This document shows, in pieces, positions 34,514 through 42,936 of a DNA stretch of 64,000 nucleotides (position 1 is its first letter; the number at the start of each line of letters is the position of its first letter). The notes under the pieces were generated by a model, which saw only the letters and a list, made by a program, of their open reading frames with translations, was not told the DNA's origin and ran no database searches. Both the position numbers and the translations under genes were made by a program. The stretch comes from an uncultured Pseudomonadales bacterium. Lineage in GTDB: Bacteria > Pseudomonadota > Gammaproteobacteria > Pseudomonadales > Azotimanducaceae. The stretch covers positions 682,001 through 746,000 of the forward strand of contig CATOTI010000001.1 in the NCBI GenBank assembly GCA_951813295.1, given 5' to 3'.

Positions 34514-36115
34514 TTATGAAATCAACGATTTACCGACGACTCTTAACGCCAGGGTCTCTTCTGCCCCTTCGAATATCGAAAGCACGCGAGCGTCGGCGAA
34601 GTAACGGCTGACGTCCGTTTCTTCGGCGTACCCCATGCCACCGTGGATCTGCAACGCTTCGCGCGTCACCCACTCGGCGACTCGGCAGGCGAGTAACTTG
34701 ACGAGGCTCGCCTCGAGCTGCCCTTCGTCCCGATCCATCAGGTTCGCCACGCCGTAAGCGAATCGTTGGCACGCGGTGATATACGCCACCATCTTCGCGA
34801 GCTTCGCGAGCGTCAGCTGGTAACTCGCGACCGGTTGATCAAAAACGTGCCGCTCTTCGGCGTAGCTGAGCGCCTTCTCGAAGGCTGCTCGCATTACGCC
34901 GCAAGCTCGCGCGGCCGTCTGCAATCGACCGCCGGAGAAGCCGCGCATCGTGTAGTAGAAGCCCTTCCCCATGCCGGCTTCTTCACCAACGAGCGCATCG
35001 TCCGGCACGAAGAAGTCGTCGTAGAACATCTCGAACGAATGCATACCGCGATAACCGATCGTCGAAATCGCTCGCCCGCTGACCGTGCCGCCACGCGGAT
35101 TCTCGTAGACGAAGTCGTGGTCGTCGGTACTGGGTTTTTCGACGACGAAGAGCGAAAGCCCGCGGTGCGGCGGCTTCACGTCGGGATCGGTTCGGGCCAG
35201 GACGAGAATCACGCCCGCTTTGCCCGCAAACGTACACCAGGTCTTGCCGCCGTTCAGGAGCCATCCGCCATCGGTTTTGCTCGCCTTGAGCGCCACATTT
35301 GCTACATCCGAACCGGTGCCGGGTTCGGTCACTGATATCGCGCAGAGCGGATCACCCGCGGCGAGCTTCGGGAACCATTTTTCCTGCTGGGCGGGCGTGC
35401 CACCTTCCATGAGGGCACGCGCCATGATTTCAGGCCGCGTGATGAGACTGCCCGCCGCACCGAGCGAGCCGCGTGACAGCTCCTCGGTAACGACGACCAT
35501 GCCGAGACTGTCTTCGTCCTCGTCGGGCTTGAGACCACCGAAACGGGCCGGCACGGACAGTCCAAAAACGCCCAGTTCACGCAAACCGTCGAGGATGTCA
35601 TCGGGGATCATGCGATCCTCTCGATGGATGCTCTCGGCTTGGGGCATCACGACGTCTTCCGCGAACTGGCGAAACGTGTCTCGCATCATCGCCTTTTCGT
35701 TGTCGAGTCGATCGTCCGGTAACCGGCCGTCGCGATCGCGGATCGCCGATCCGAGCCCCGAAAGGGACTCGGGCGAGAGGGCCTGGTCGACGAAGGTGAG
35801 CAAGTCGTTATCCACGGAACCCACCGCGAGCCCGTAAGCGCTCGGCCGCGAGCTCAGCCGCGTATTGAGGTTCGTGAGTGCGTCGCCACAAAAGACCACG
35901 GCAATCTGGCGTCGAAAGGCGTCATCGGCGCCCTCCTCCGCGGCGAACTCGACGAGTTCACGTGCTGCCATGAGTTCGGCGGTCGAGAAAGCCAGGTCGT
36001 AGACCTGTGTTTGTACTGCGTCGACTTCACTGTCTTTGAGAAAAGTCTTCGCTGTTTCCAAGAGCGCATCGGCTTTATCGAGCGCATCGACGGCGCTCTC
36101 GAGAGAGATATTCAT
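34514..36115 (-). CDS. Large acyl-CoA dehydrogenase, (2S)-methylsuccinyl-CoA dehydrogenase-like
   Basis: A 533-residue FAD enzyme, about 150 residues longer than ordinary acyl-CoA dehydrogenases because of a helical N-terminal domain (about 1-140). The core has EELSRGSLGAAGSLITRPEI, SVTEPGTGSDVA, NGGKTWCTFAGKAGV, TIGYRGMHSFEMFYDDFF, RLQTAARACGVM and QIHGGMGYAEETDVSRYF then DARVLSIFEGAEETL. The extra domain and the TWCTFAG, GYRGMHS and MGYAEE-VSRYF-DARVLSIFEGA blocks match what I recall of Mcd from the ethylmalonyl-CoA pathway. That is family recall, not an alignment. Electrons would go to EtfAB. MNISLESAV at 36115 is the likely start; upstream codons run into the REP-like array. Confidence 0.8.
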   Translation of the reverse strand: MNISLESAVDALDKADALLETAKTFLKDSEVDAVQTQVYDLAFSTAELMAARELVEFAAEEGADDAFRRQIAVVFCGDALTNLNTRLSSRPSAYGLAVGSVDNDLLTFVDQALSPESLSGLGSAIRDRDGRLPDDRLDNEKAMMRDTFRQFAEDVVMPQAESIHREDRMIPDDILDGLRELGVFGLSVPARFGGLKPDEDEDSLGMVVVTEELSRGSLGAAGSLITRPEIMARALMEGGTPAQQEKWFPKLAAGDPLCAISVTEPGTGSDVANVALKASKTDGGWLLNGGKTWCTFAGKAGVILVLARTDPDVKPPHRGLSLFVVEKPSTDDHDFVYENPRGGTVSGRAISTIGYRGMHSFEMFYDDFFVPDDALVGEEAGMGKGFYYTMRGFSGGRLQTAARACGVMRAAFEKALSYAEERHVFDQPVASYQLTLAKLAKMVAYITACQRFAYGVANLMDRDEGQLEASLVKLLACRVAEWVTREALQIHGGMGYAEETDVSRYFADARVLSIFEGAEETLALRVVGKSLIS

Positions 36116-36167
36116 AGGGCGGCGGATTCTACGCGAATCGAGAGCGCATTCGATTGATACCCGCACG

Positions 36168-36294
36168 CGTGCCGCTCCGCGGCACGCCAGCCGAAGGCGA
36201 CGGCACGTTTCTCCCGCTAGCGGCACGCCAGCCGAAGGCGGCGGCACGTTTCTCGCGACAGCGAGAAACTGCACTCGTGCCGCTCCGCGGCACG
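36168..36294. repeat. REP-like palindromic repeat array
   Basis: The array begins and ends with an identical 19-base hairpin (CGTGCCGC-TCC-GCGGCACG at 36168-36186 and 36276-36294). Between them are two near-identical 33-base units (36181-36213 and 36222-36254, one mismatch) containing GCCAGCCGAAGGCG and CGGCACGTTTCTC, joined by a decayed CCGCTAGCGGCACG arm. A second hairpin, TTTCTCGC-GACA-GCGAGAAA, lies at 36249-36268. It fills the spacer between the divergent dehydrogenase and CoA-transferase genes. A matching 45-base copy is at 38456-38500. Confidence 0.85.
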
Positions 36295-36354
36295 CCGCCC
36301 CGATGCATAATCTCGCCGCCTCGAAACCCAACGCGACGCGTGAAGGAGACGTCC

Positions 36355-37536
36355 ATGGCCATTCTCGAAGGAATTCGCGTTCTCGATTTTGGACGTTACA
36401 TCGCGGGCCCCTTCTGCGGCGCCCTGCTCGGGGATCTCGGCGCGGATGTCATCCGAATCGAGAAGATTGCGGGGAGCGAGGACCGTTATACCTCGCCCGT
36501 GACGGACGATTCTCAGGGCTCGGGCTACCTTGCGCTCAATCGCAACAAGCGAGGGTTCACCCTCAATCCGAAAGCCGAAGGTGGCCAGGAGGTGCTCGAA
36601 CGGCTCGTCGCGACGGCCGACGTGGTGGTTGCCAACCTGCCGCCGAAGACGCTCGCCTCGATGGGGCTCGACTACGAGACGCTCAAAGCCATCAAGCACG
36701 ACATCATCCTGACCACGAGCACCGCGTACGGGTCGACCGGGCCCTACGGCGATCGTGTCGGCTTCGACGGTGTCGCCCAGGCGATGTCGGGCAACATGCA
36801 CATGACGGGCTACGCGGACGAGCCGATGAAGAACTACCACCCGTACGTCGATTACACGACCGGTACCCTCAACGCGATGGCCACGCTCGCGGCAATCATT
36901 CACCGGATGAATACGGGTGAAGGGCAACACCTCGAAGGCGCCCTCCTCGCTTCCGCGCTTACGGTCGCCAACGGCACGCTGATCGAGCAGGCCGTGATCG
37001 AGAAGGACCGAGTCGGCACTGGAAATCGGGGCCAGACATCCGCGCCGTCCGATGCGTTCCAGACGAAGGACGGCTGGGTGCTGGTGCAGATCGTCGGCAA
37101 TCCGCTCTTCGAGCGCTGGGCGCGGCTGATGGGCGAAGACACGTGGCTGGCCGATCCCCGCTTCGCGACGGACGAAACCCGCGGCGACAATGCGTCGCTG
37201 ATCAGCGAACGGATGTCCGCCTGGACCGCGGACAGGACAACGGCCGATGTCCTCAAAACCCTCGAAGAAGCACGCATCCCGTGCGGTGAGATTCTCAAAC
37301 CGCGCGACACACTCGCGAACGAACAGGTCGTCGCGCAGCAATACCTGGTGCCGACCGCGTATCCCGGGCTCGACCAACCGGTACCGATTGCGCGGATGCC
37401 CATCGACTTTTCCGGCGTCGACACATCGATTCGACGCCGTCCGCCGACGCTAGGTGAACATACGGATAGGATCCTCGCCGAACTCGGCTACGGTGACGTC
37501 GAAATCGCTTCATTGCACGAAGGGGGCGTCGTTTGA
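36355..37536 (+). CDS. Class III CoA-transferase, CaiB/BaiF family
   Basis: A 393-residue enzyme that moves CoA between carboxylic acids in the cytosol. Family features: ILEGIRVLDFGRYIAGPFCG at the start, LGADVIRIEKI, LNRNKRGFTLNPKAEGG, and the catalytic Asp in YHPYVDYTTGTLNAM near residue 165. AAGGAG lies six bases before the chosen ATG; the earlier open frame lies in the repeat array. The stop overlaps hemF. Its neighbour across the repeats is the Mcd-like dehydrogenase, which fits an acyl-CoA pathway role, but the substrate pair is unknown. Confidence 0.92.
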   Translation: MAILEGIRVLDFGRYIAGPFCGALLGDLGADVIRIEKIAGSEDRYTSPVTDDSQGSGYLALNRNKRGFTLNPKAEGGQEVLERLVATADVVVANLPPKTLASMGLDYETLKAIKHDIILTTSTAYGSTGPYGDRVGFDGVAQAMSGNMHMTGYADEPMKNYHPYVDYTTGTLNAMATLAAIIHRMNTGEGQHLEGALLASALTVANGTLIEQAVIEKDRVGTGNRGQTSAPSDAFQTKDGWVLVQIVGNPLFERWARLMGEDTWLADPRFATDETRGDNASLISERMSAWTADRTTADVLKTLEEARIPCGEILKPRDTLANEQVVAQQYLVPTAYPGLDQPVPIARMPIDFSGVDTSIRRRPPTLGEHTDRILAELGYGDVEIASLHEGGVV

Positions 37537-38429
37537 GCAGCCAGCAGTACGTAGAGGCCGCACACCACTCGTTCATCAATTTCCAATCGTCGATCGTCGG
37601 CGCTCTCGAAGCGCTGGACGGGCGCGCCCAGTTCCAGGGCGAGACCATCGAGACGCCCGGGGGCGGCATCTCACAACCGCGCGTGCTCTCGGGCGGCCAA
37701 CACATCGAAAAGGCCGCGGTACAGTTCACCCACAGCGTCGGCGCCGCGTTGCCGCCGGCGGCGAGCGAGCGTAATCCGCACCTCGCGGGCAGACCGTTCG
37801 AGGCGGTAGCCATCAGCCTGATCGTGCACCCACGAAATCCGCACGTACCGACGACACACATGAACCTGCGCTTTTTTGCGGTCGACGCTGAGCCAGCGCA
37901 CTGGCATTTCGGCGGCGGCTTCGATCTGACGCCCTACTACCTCTATCCGGACGACGCGATCGAATGGCATCGCGTGGCCGAACGCGCCACCGGCGAGCAC
38001 TACGCCGAGATGAAGAAGGCGTGCGACGAATACTTCGTCCTCACGCACCGAAACGAAGCGCGGGGGATCGGCGGGCTTTTCTTCGATGATTTCGGTTATC
38101 CCGATTTCGACGACGCGTTTGCGCTCGTCGAGCGCATCGGTTCCGCGTTCATGGAAGCCTACGGGCCGATCGTCGAGAGACGCCGGGACATGCCTTATTC
38201 CGAGGCCCAGGAGCAGTGGATGCTGATCCGCCGCGGCCGTTACGCGGAGTTCAACCTGGCGATCGACCGCGGCACGCGCTACGGCATTCAGTCGGGCCGC
38301 CGGATCGAGTCCGTGCTCGCCTCACTACCGCCCCGCGCGGAATGGCACTACGACCACCATCCCGAACCCGGTTCCGCGGAAGCGGATCTGATCGCCGCTC
38401 TCGAAAAACCGCGCGAGTGGTTGGGTTAA
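37533..38429 (+). CDS. hemF: Oxygen-dependent coproporphyrinogen-III oxidase
   Basis: A 298-residue haem-synthesis enzyme that oxidatively decarboxylates coproporphyrinogen III to protoporphyrinogen IX. Clear signatures are SLIVHPRNPHVPTTHMNLRF, WHFGGGFDLTPYYLY, GIGGLFFDDF and EFNLAIDRGTRYGIQSGRR with ESVLASLPPRAEW. Length is normal. The start is TTG at 37533, overlapping the CoA-transferase stop, so a haem gene is coupled to an acyl-CoA gene without obvious functional logic. It requires oxygen, consistent with aerobic life. A REP-like hairpin follows. Confidence 0.95.
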   Translation: MSSQQYVEAAHHSFINFQSSIVGALEALDGRAQFQGETIETPGGGISQPRVLSGGQHIEKAAVQFTHSVGAALPPAASERNPHLAGRPFEAVAISLIVHPRNPHVPTTHMNLRFFAVDAEPAHWHFGGGFDLTPYYLYPDDAIEWHRVAERATGEHYAEMKKACDEYFVLTHRNEARGIGGLFFDDFGYPDFDDAFALVERIGSAFMEAYGPIVERRRDMPYSEAQEQWMLIRRGRYAEFNLAIDRGTRYGIQSGRRIESVLASLPPRAEWHYDHHPEPGSAEADLIAALEKPREWLG

Positions 38430-38455
38430 GCAGAACTATCTGATCACCGGCATGA

Positions 38456-38500
38456 TTCTCGCAACAGCGAGAAACTGCACTCGTGCCGCTTCGCGGCACG
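38456..38500. repeat. Second REP-like copy downstream of hemF
   Basis: These 45 bases match 36250-36294 with two differences and in the same orientation. It contains the TTCTCGC-AACA-GCGAGAA hairpin and the CGTGCCGC-TTC-GCGGCACG hairpin, whose loop changed while the stem is kept. It sits between the convergent hemF and BON-protein genes, a typical REP position, and may help terminate both. Confidence 0.85.
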
Positions 38501-38504
38501 CACG

Positions 38505-38819
38505 CTAGGGCATCACTAACAGCTTTTCGATCACGCGCTCGACGCCGCTGACGGATTTCGCGATCTCGACGGCGCGTCGGCGTTCCTCCTGGGACTTCAC
38601 CTGCCCGGTGAGCCCGACGACGCCCTTGTTCACCTCGACATTGATCGCGAGCCCACGAACGATTTCATCGTTGACCAGTCGCGCCTTGATCTTGGTGTGA
38701 ATTCCAATGTCGTCGGTGACCTCGCCGACGGTCCGCGACGTGCTGTCTTTCTGGTAAGAAGCGCAACTCATCAAGAAGGTGAGACACAAAAGTGATATCC
38801 AGCGGATGGACTGCCGCAT
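38505..38819 (-). CDS. BON-domain lipoprotein
   Basis: A 104-residue periplasmic lipoprotein. The signal peptide WISLLCLTFLMSC has a lipobox with Cys19. One BON domain follows: DDIGIHTKIKARLVNDEIV, INVEVNKGVVGLTGQVKSQE and SGVERVIEKL. BON proteins such as OsmY and DolP bind phospholipid and support envelope integrity. Single-BON lipoproteins of this size are common. It diverges from the lactonase operon across a 159-base spacer that has no clear promoter. Confidence 0.88.
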   Translation of the reverse strand: MRQSIRWISLLCLTFLMSCASYQKDSTSRTVGEVTDDIGIHTKIKARLVNDEIVRGLAINVEVNKGVVGLTGQVKSQEERRRAVEIAKSVSGVERVIEKLLVMP

Positions 38820-38978
38820 GAACTACCTCGTCGATCGATCAGTGATGGTATTGTCGTGCGCCGCGCACGATCGGTTTTACCGAACCGCGTATTCGAGCCT
38901 TCGGGTGATGAACCGGACGGCGCAATCAGACCGTAGCACAGCGCTCGAGGTCGCTGGGCACGCCGGAAGGGGGAATCC

Positions 38979-39887
38979 GTGACCAGCTACACCGTTGAAG
39001 CCGAGGGGCTACGTTTTCCGGAAGGACCAATCGCGATGCCCGATGGTTCGGTGCTGCTCGTCGAGATCGAGCGCGGCACGCTTTCCCGGGTCGCGGACGG
39101 TAAGGTCGAGGTGGTCGCAGAGCCCGGCGGCGGCCCCAACGGTGCCGCCATGGGCCCGGACGGTAAGTGCTACATCTGCAACAACGGCGGGTTCGCATGG
39201 GTCTATCGGGACGGTCGAATCTTTCCCGGCGAGCAACCCGCGGACTACACCACGGGACGCATCGAGCGCGTCGACATCGAAACGGGTGAGGTCGAAGTGC
39301 TCTACGAGGCCGTCGACGGTAATCGCCTGTGCGGACCGAACGACATCGTGTTCGATTCGACGGGCGGTTTCTGGTTCACCGACCACGGCAAGACGCGACC
39401 CCGCGATCGCGATCGGACCGGCATCTATTACGCAAGGACGGACGGTTCGTCGATCGAAGAGGTGATCTTTCCGCTCGAAGGACCAAACGGCATCGGCCTT
39501 TCGCCGAACGACGACGAACTCTACGTCGCTGAAACACCCACAGGTAGGCTCTGGGCATTCCCGCTGGAATCGCCCGGCCAAATCAAAAACGGACGCGCCG
39601 GCGGGCGCGTGGTCGCCGGCCGCCAAGGCTATTTCCTCTTTGATTCACTCGCGGTCGATGCCGACGGCGGCGTTGCGGTGGCGACCCTCATCGATGGCGG
39701 TATCACCACGCTCGATCCGTCCGGTGGCGAACCACATTTCGTCGAGATGCCCGACCGGCTGACGACCAATATCTGTTTCGGCGGTGACGACCTCAAAACG
39801 GCGTTCGTCACACTGTCGTCCATTGGCCAGCTCGTCTCGATGCCCTGGCACGTGGCGGGAAACCCGCTGCACTTCCTGAACCGCTAG
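38979..39887 (+). CDS. SMP-30/gluconolactonase/LRE family protein
   Basis: A 302-residue six-bladed beta-propeller hydrolase. Diagnostic features are EGLRFPEGPIAMPDGSVLLVEIERG, GPNGAAMGPDGKCYICNNGG, CGPNDIVFDSTGGFWFTDHG with a metal-ligand Asn, and EGPNGIGLSPNDDELYVAET with the catalytic Asn/Asp. Members hydrolyse sugar or aromatic lactones with a divalent metal. The start is GTG at 38979 after GGAAGGGGG. Three bases separate it from the TctC gene, so its product or substrate is probably linked to the acid imported by the transporter. Confidence 0.88.
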   Translation: MTSYTVEAEGLRFPEGPIAMPDGSVLLVEIERGTLSRVADGKVEVVAEPGGGPNGAAMGPDGKCYICNNGGFAWVYRDGRIFPGEQPADYTTGRIERVDIETGEVEVLYEAVDGNRLCGPNDIVFDSTGGFWFTDHGKTRPRDRDRTGIYYARTDGSSIEEVIFPLEGPNGIGLSPNDDELYVAETPTGRLWAFPLESPGQIKNGRAGGRVVAGRQGYFLFDSLAVDADGGVAVATLIDGGITTLDPSGGEPHFVEMPDRLTTNICFGGDDLKTAFVTLSSIGQLVSMPWHVAGNPLHFLNR

Positions 39888-39890
39888 ATC

Positions 39891-40841
39891 ATGCGACACG
39901 TTTTCATTCTCGCGATCCTCTTCGCGGGTCTTTCGAGCTTTGCCGACCGGCTGCACGTGATCATCCCGGCCGGTCCGGGCGGCGGCCTCGACGGCACGGC
40001 GCGCGAAGCCGGACGCGCGATGCAAATGGCGGAGCTCGTCGAGTCGATTTCTTTCGAGAACGTCTCGGGCGGCGGCGGACGCGCCATGGGGCAGTTCATC
40101 GAGATGGCCGAGCGACGCGCGGGGGCAGACCTGCCGCTGTTGATCAACTCGGCGCCGCTGATCGTCCGCTCACTCCAGGGTCTCTTTCCCTACAGTTTTC
40201 GCGATCTCGAACCGATTGCAGCGCTTGTCGCGGACTACGGCATTTTTGTCGTGCGCGATGACGATCCGGCAACCGGTTGGCAGGACATTCTCGATCGGCT
40301 GAAGGAAAACCCCCGGGGGATCGTCGTCGGCGGCGGTTCGGTGCGTGGCAGCCTCGACCATATCGTGCTCGCCCTCGCCCTCGATGCCGCTGGTATCGAC
40401 CCGCGACGCGTTCGATATCTGCCGTACGACGGCGGTGGCAAGGCGGTGCTGGCGCTACTCGGCGGCGAAGTGGATCTCTTGACGACCGGCGTCGGCGAAA
40501 CGACCCCGTTCGTTGATTCCGGCGAAGTCCGGGTTCTCGCGTCAACTTCCCCCGAACGGATCCGGGCGATCGGCGCGCCGCCTACGTTGCGCGATCTCGG
40601 CTACGACGTCGTGTTCGCGAACTGGCGCGGCGTTTTCGGCCCCGCCTCGATGGATTCCGAACAACGCGACGGACATGTCGAGCGCATTCGATCCATGCGT
40701 CAAACGACCGCCTGGCAGGAGACGCTCGAGCGCCGCGGCTGGGGTTCGCTCGACGTCGATGGCGACGAATTCACGCAGTTCCTCACTGCACAGGAAGAAC
40801 AATTCGGCAGCGTCATGAGGAAGCTCGGATTCATCCGGTGA
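39891..40841 (+). CDS. Tripartite tricarboxylate transporter substrate-binding protein (TctC)
   Basis: A 316-residue periplasmic binding protein. A signal peptide (HVFILAILFAGLSSFA) precedes the family fold: LHVIIPAGPGGGLDGTAREAG, FENVSGGGGRAMGQF, VGGGSVRGSLDHIVLAL, YLPYDGGGKAVLALLGGEVDLL and a C-terminal GFIR. The residues around PAGPGGGLDGTAR line the carboxylate site in Bug/TctC proteins. It delivers a carboxylic acid to TctAB. Overlaps tctB by four bases. Confidence 0.9.
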   Translation: MRHVFILAILFAGLSSFADRLHVIIPAGPGGGLDGTAREAGRAMQMAELVESISFENVSGGGGRAMGQFIEMAERRAGADLPLLINSAPLIVRSLQGLFPYSFRDLEPIAALVADYGIFVVRDDDPATGWQDILDRLKENPRGIVVGGGSVRGSLDHIVLALALDAAGIDPRRVRYLPYDGGGKAVLALLGGEVDLLTTGVGETTPFVDSGEVRVLASTSPERIRAIGAPPTLRDLGYDVVFANWRGVFGPASMDSEQRDGHVERIRSMRQTTAWQETLERRGWGSLDVDGDEFTQFLTAQEEQFGSVMRKLGFIR

Positions 40842-41299
40842 CCGCGCGTCTCGTTCCCGCGCTACTGGTCGTTTTCGCCGCCGTCTATCTCTGGCAGACG
40901 AGCCTCATCCCGCTCGACCCGTGGTCAGCGGAGGAAGCGATCAGCGCACGCACCCTGCCCTACGCGTACGGGGTCGTTCTTCTCGTACTCGCGGGCATTC
41001 GCCTCGTCGCGACCACTCGAGTCGAGCACGAATTCCTGCCGGGTTCGTTGCGGCGCCTTCTCTTGATCTGCCTTCTGGTCATCGTGTACGGGCTGGCGAT
41101 TCCGCGTATCGGTATCTGGCCAGCGACCGCGCTTTTCACCGGTGGGTGTCTTTGGGTCGAGGGTGAGCGGCGAGCCGCCGTGGTCGTGGGCCTGCCGATC
41201 GGGCTCGCCGTGGCTGGCTACCTCCTGATCGAGCTCCTCCTGAACGTCTATCTGCCACCCGGAATCTGGTTCGAGGGCTTGCTGGAAACCGCGCGCTAG
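40838..41299 (+). CDS. Tripartite tricarboxylate transporter small membrane subunit (TctB)
   Basis: A 153-residue protein with four hydrophobic segments (LVPALLVVFAAVYLW, LPYAYGVVLLVLAGI, LLLICLLVIVYGLAIP and VVVGLPIGLAVAGYLLIELLLNVYLP), the TctB layout. LP.G as found in YLPPGIWFEG is the usual end. The start is GTG inside the tctC stop. It ends directly against the tctA ATG. Confidence 0.85.
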   Translation: MTARLVPALLVVFAAVYLWQTSLIPLDPWSAEEAISARTLPYAYGVVLLVLAGIRLVATTRVEHEFLPGSLRRLLLICLLVIVYGLAIPRIGIWPATALFTGGCLWVEGERRAAVVVGLPIGLAVAGYLLIELLLNVYLPPGIWFEGLLETAR

Positions 41300-42790
41300 A
41301 TGATCGAGGGACTGATTACCGGCCTGTCGACGGCGCTCGATCCAAACAATCTCTTTTGGGTCGTGCTCGGCTGTTGCGCCGGAACGCTCGTCGGCATGAT
41401 GCCGGGGCTCGGACCCATCACCGCCATCGCGATGATGATCCCCGTGAGTTATGCACTCGATCCGGCGGCCGGACTCATCATGATGGCCGGCGTCTACTAC
41501 GGTGCAGTCTTTGGTGGATCCACTTCATCCATCCTCATCAACGCACCGGGGGTGGCGTCCACCGTGGCGACCTCGTTCGACGGCTACCCGATGGCCCAGC
41601 GAGGCGAAGCCGGTCGCGCCCTGGCGCTCGCTGCCTTTGCTTCGTTCGCAGGCGGTACCGTCGGGGCGATCGCCCTCATGCTGTTCGCCTCCCCGCTCGC
41701 CGCGCTCGCTACCGAGTTTCAATCACCCGAATACACGCTGATCCTGATCTTTGCCCTGTCGAGCATCGCGGCGTTCGCGGAACGCGGGCAGATCGTGAAC
41801 TCACTCATCGCCGCGGTATTGGGTCTAATGCTCGGAACCGTCGGCACGGACCAGGCCGGCGGTGTGCAGCGATTCACGTTCGGCCGGCTCGACCTCACGG
41901 ATGGCATCAATTTTGTACTACTCGCTATGGCGACATTCGCGCTCGCCGAAGCGTTTCGCATGATGACGGATGCCAACCGCGCACCACCGGCGACATCGAT
42001 CGGTAAGTCCGTCCGGCTACAGCCGGGCGACGGGCGCGCTATTCGGCCCACGGTGGGGCGAAGCTCGATCCTGGGCTTTCTGGTCGGCGTTTTGCCGGGC
42101 GCCGGGGCGACACTCGCGAGCTTCTTTGCTTACGACCTGGAAAAACGATTCCGTCGAGGCGACGAGAAGGATTCCGCCCGCGGAATCGCAGCACCCGAAG
42201 CCGCCAACAACGCCGCCTGCACGGGATCATTCGTACCGTTGTTGACCCTCGGTATTCCAGGCTCCGGTACGACGGCCGTTCTGCTCGGCGTCATGCTGAG
42301 CTACGGCATTCAGCCAGGACCACGACTGCTCGAGACAGAGCCTGCCATGTTCTGGGGGGTGATCCTGTCGATGTATATCGGCAACCTCATCCTGCTCGCA
42401 CTCAACCTGCCGCTCATTCCCTACATCGCCAAGATCATCCAACTGCGGCGCTCCGTACTCATCCCGTGCGTGGTGATGTTCTCCCTGCTCGGCGTGTTTC
42501 TCACCTCCGGGAATCCATTCGACGTTTTCCTGATGCTCGCGTTCGCGCTTGCCGCGTGGGGACTACGGCGTTTCGGGATCCCGATGGCCCCGCTGCTGCT
42601 GGGTTTCATCTTGTCGAAGATGCTGGAGGAGAACCTACGCCGAACGATGCTCCTGGCGGACGGATCGATGTCGATCTTCGTCGAACGACCCATCACGATC
42701 GCCCTCGTCGTGCTCTGCATCGCGATCTGGATCGTGCCGTTGCGACGCCTGCTGAAGGCCCGCCGGACCGAACGACAGCCGAGTAGCTGA
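41300..42790 (+). CDS. Tripartite tricarboxylate transporter large permease (TctA)
   Basis: A 496-residue inner-membrane permease with about 11-12 helices. Family motifs: GTLVGMMPGLGPITAIAMMIP, YYGAVFGGSTSSILINAPG, FLVGVLPGAGATLASFFAY and GIAAPEAANNAACTGSFVPLLTLGIPGSGTTAV. The last two are the repeat-related signature loops of TctA. The transporter uses an ion gradient. Together with TctB and TctC it makes a complete system beside a lactonase-like enzyme, suggesting uptake and catabolism of a sugar-acid or tricarboxylate. Confidence 0.93.
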   Translation: MIEGLITGLSTALDPNNLFWVVLGCCAGTLVGMMPGLGPITAIAMMIPVSYALDPAAGLIMMAGVYYGAVFGGSTSSILINAPGVASTVATSFDGYPMAQRGEAGRALALAAFASFAGGTVGAIALMLFASPLAALATEFQSPEYTLILIFALSSIAAFAERGQIVNSLIAAVLGLMLGTVGTDQAGGVQRFTFGRLDLTDGINFVLLAMATFALAEAFRMMTDANRAPPATSIGKSVRLQPGDGRAIRPTVGRSSILGFLVGVLPGAGATLASFFAYDLEKRFRRGDEKDSARGIAAPEAANNAACTGSFVPLLTLGIPGSGTTAVLLGVMLSYGIQPGPRLLETEPAMFWGVILSMYIGNLILLALNLPLIPYIAKIIQLRRSVLIPCVVMFSLLGVFLTSGNPFDVFLMLAFALAAWGLRRFGIPMAPLLLGFILSKMLEENLRRTMLLADGSMSIFVERPITIALVVLCIAIWIVPLRRLLKARRTERQPSS

Positions 42791-42936
42791 TCTAGGTGAA
42801 AAAACCCGTTGGCGTGCTCTCCGCTAGATGCTATAAACGTAGCAGGAAAGCGCGACCTGCCATCGATCGATTGCACTAGCGTTTTCTTCGGTCGCTAAAC
42901 TAGACTTCGCGTCTTTCGAGAGCCGGGAGGGGATCC

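Noticed and set aside
36168..36294. CRISPR array
   Set aside because: The repeats are palindromic, of unequal spacing and without unique spacers; there are no cas genes. They fit a REP-like element.
36217..37377. Minus-strand 386-codon frame opposite the CoA-transferase
   Set aside because: Antisense shadow of a clear CaiB-family gene; composition typical of reverse-strand reading, no domain.
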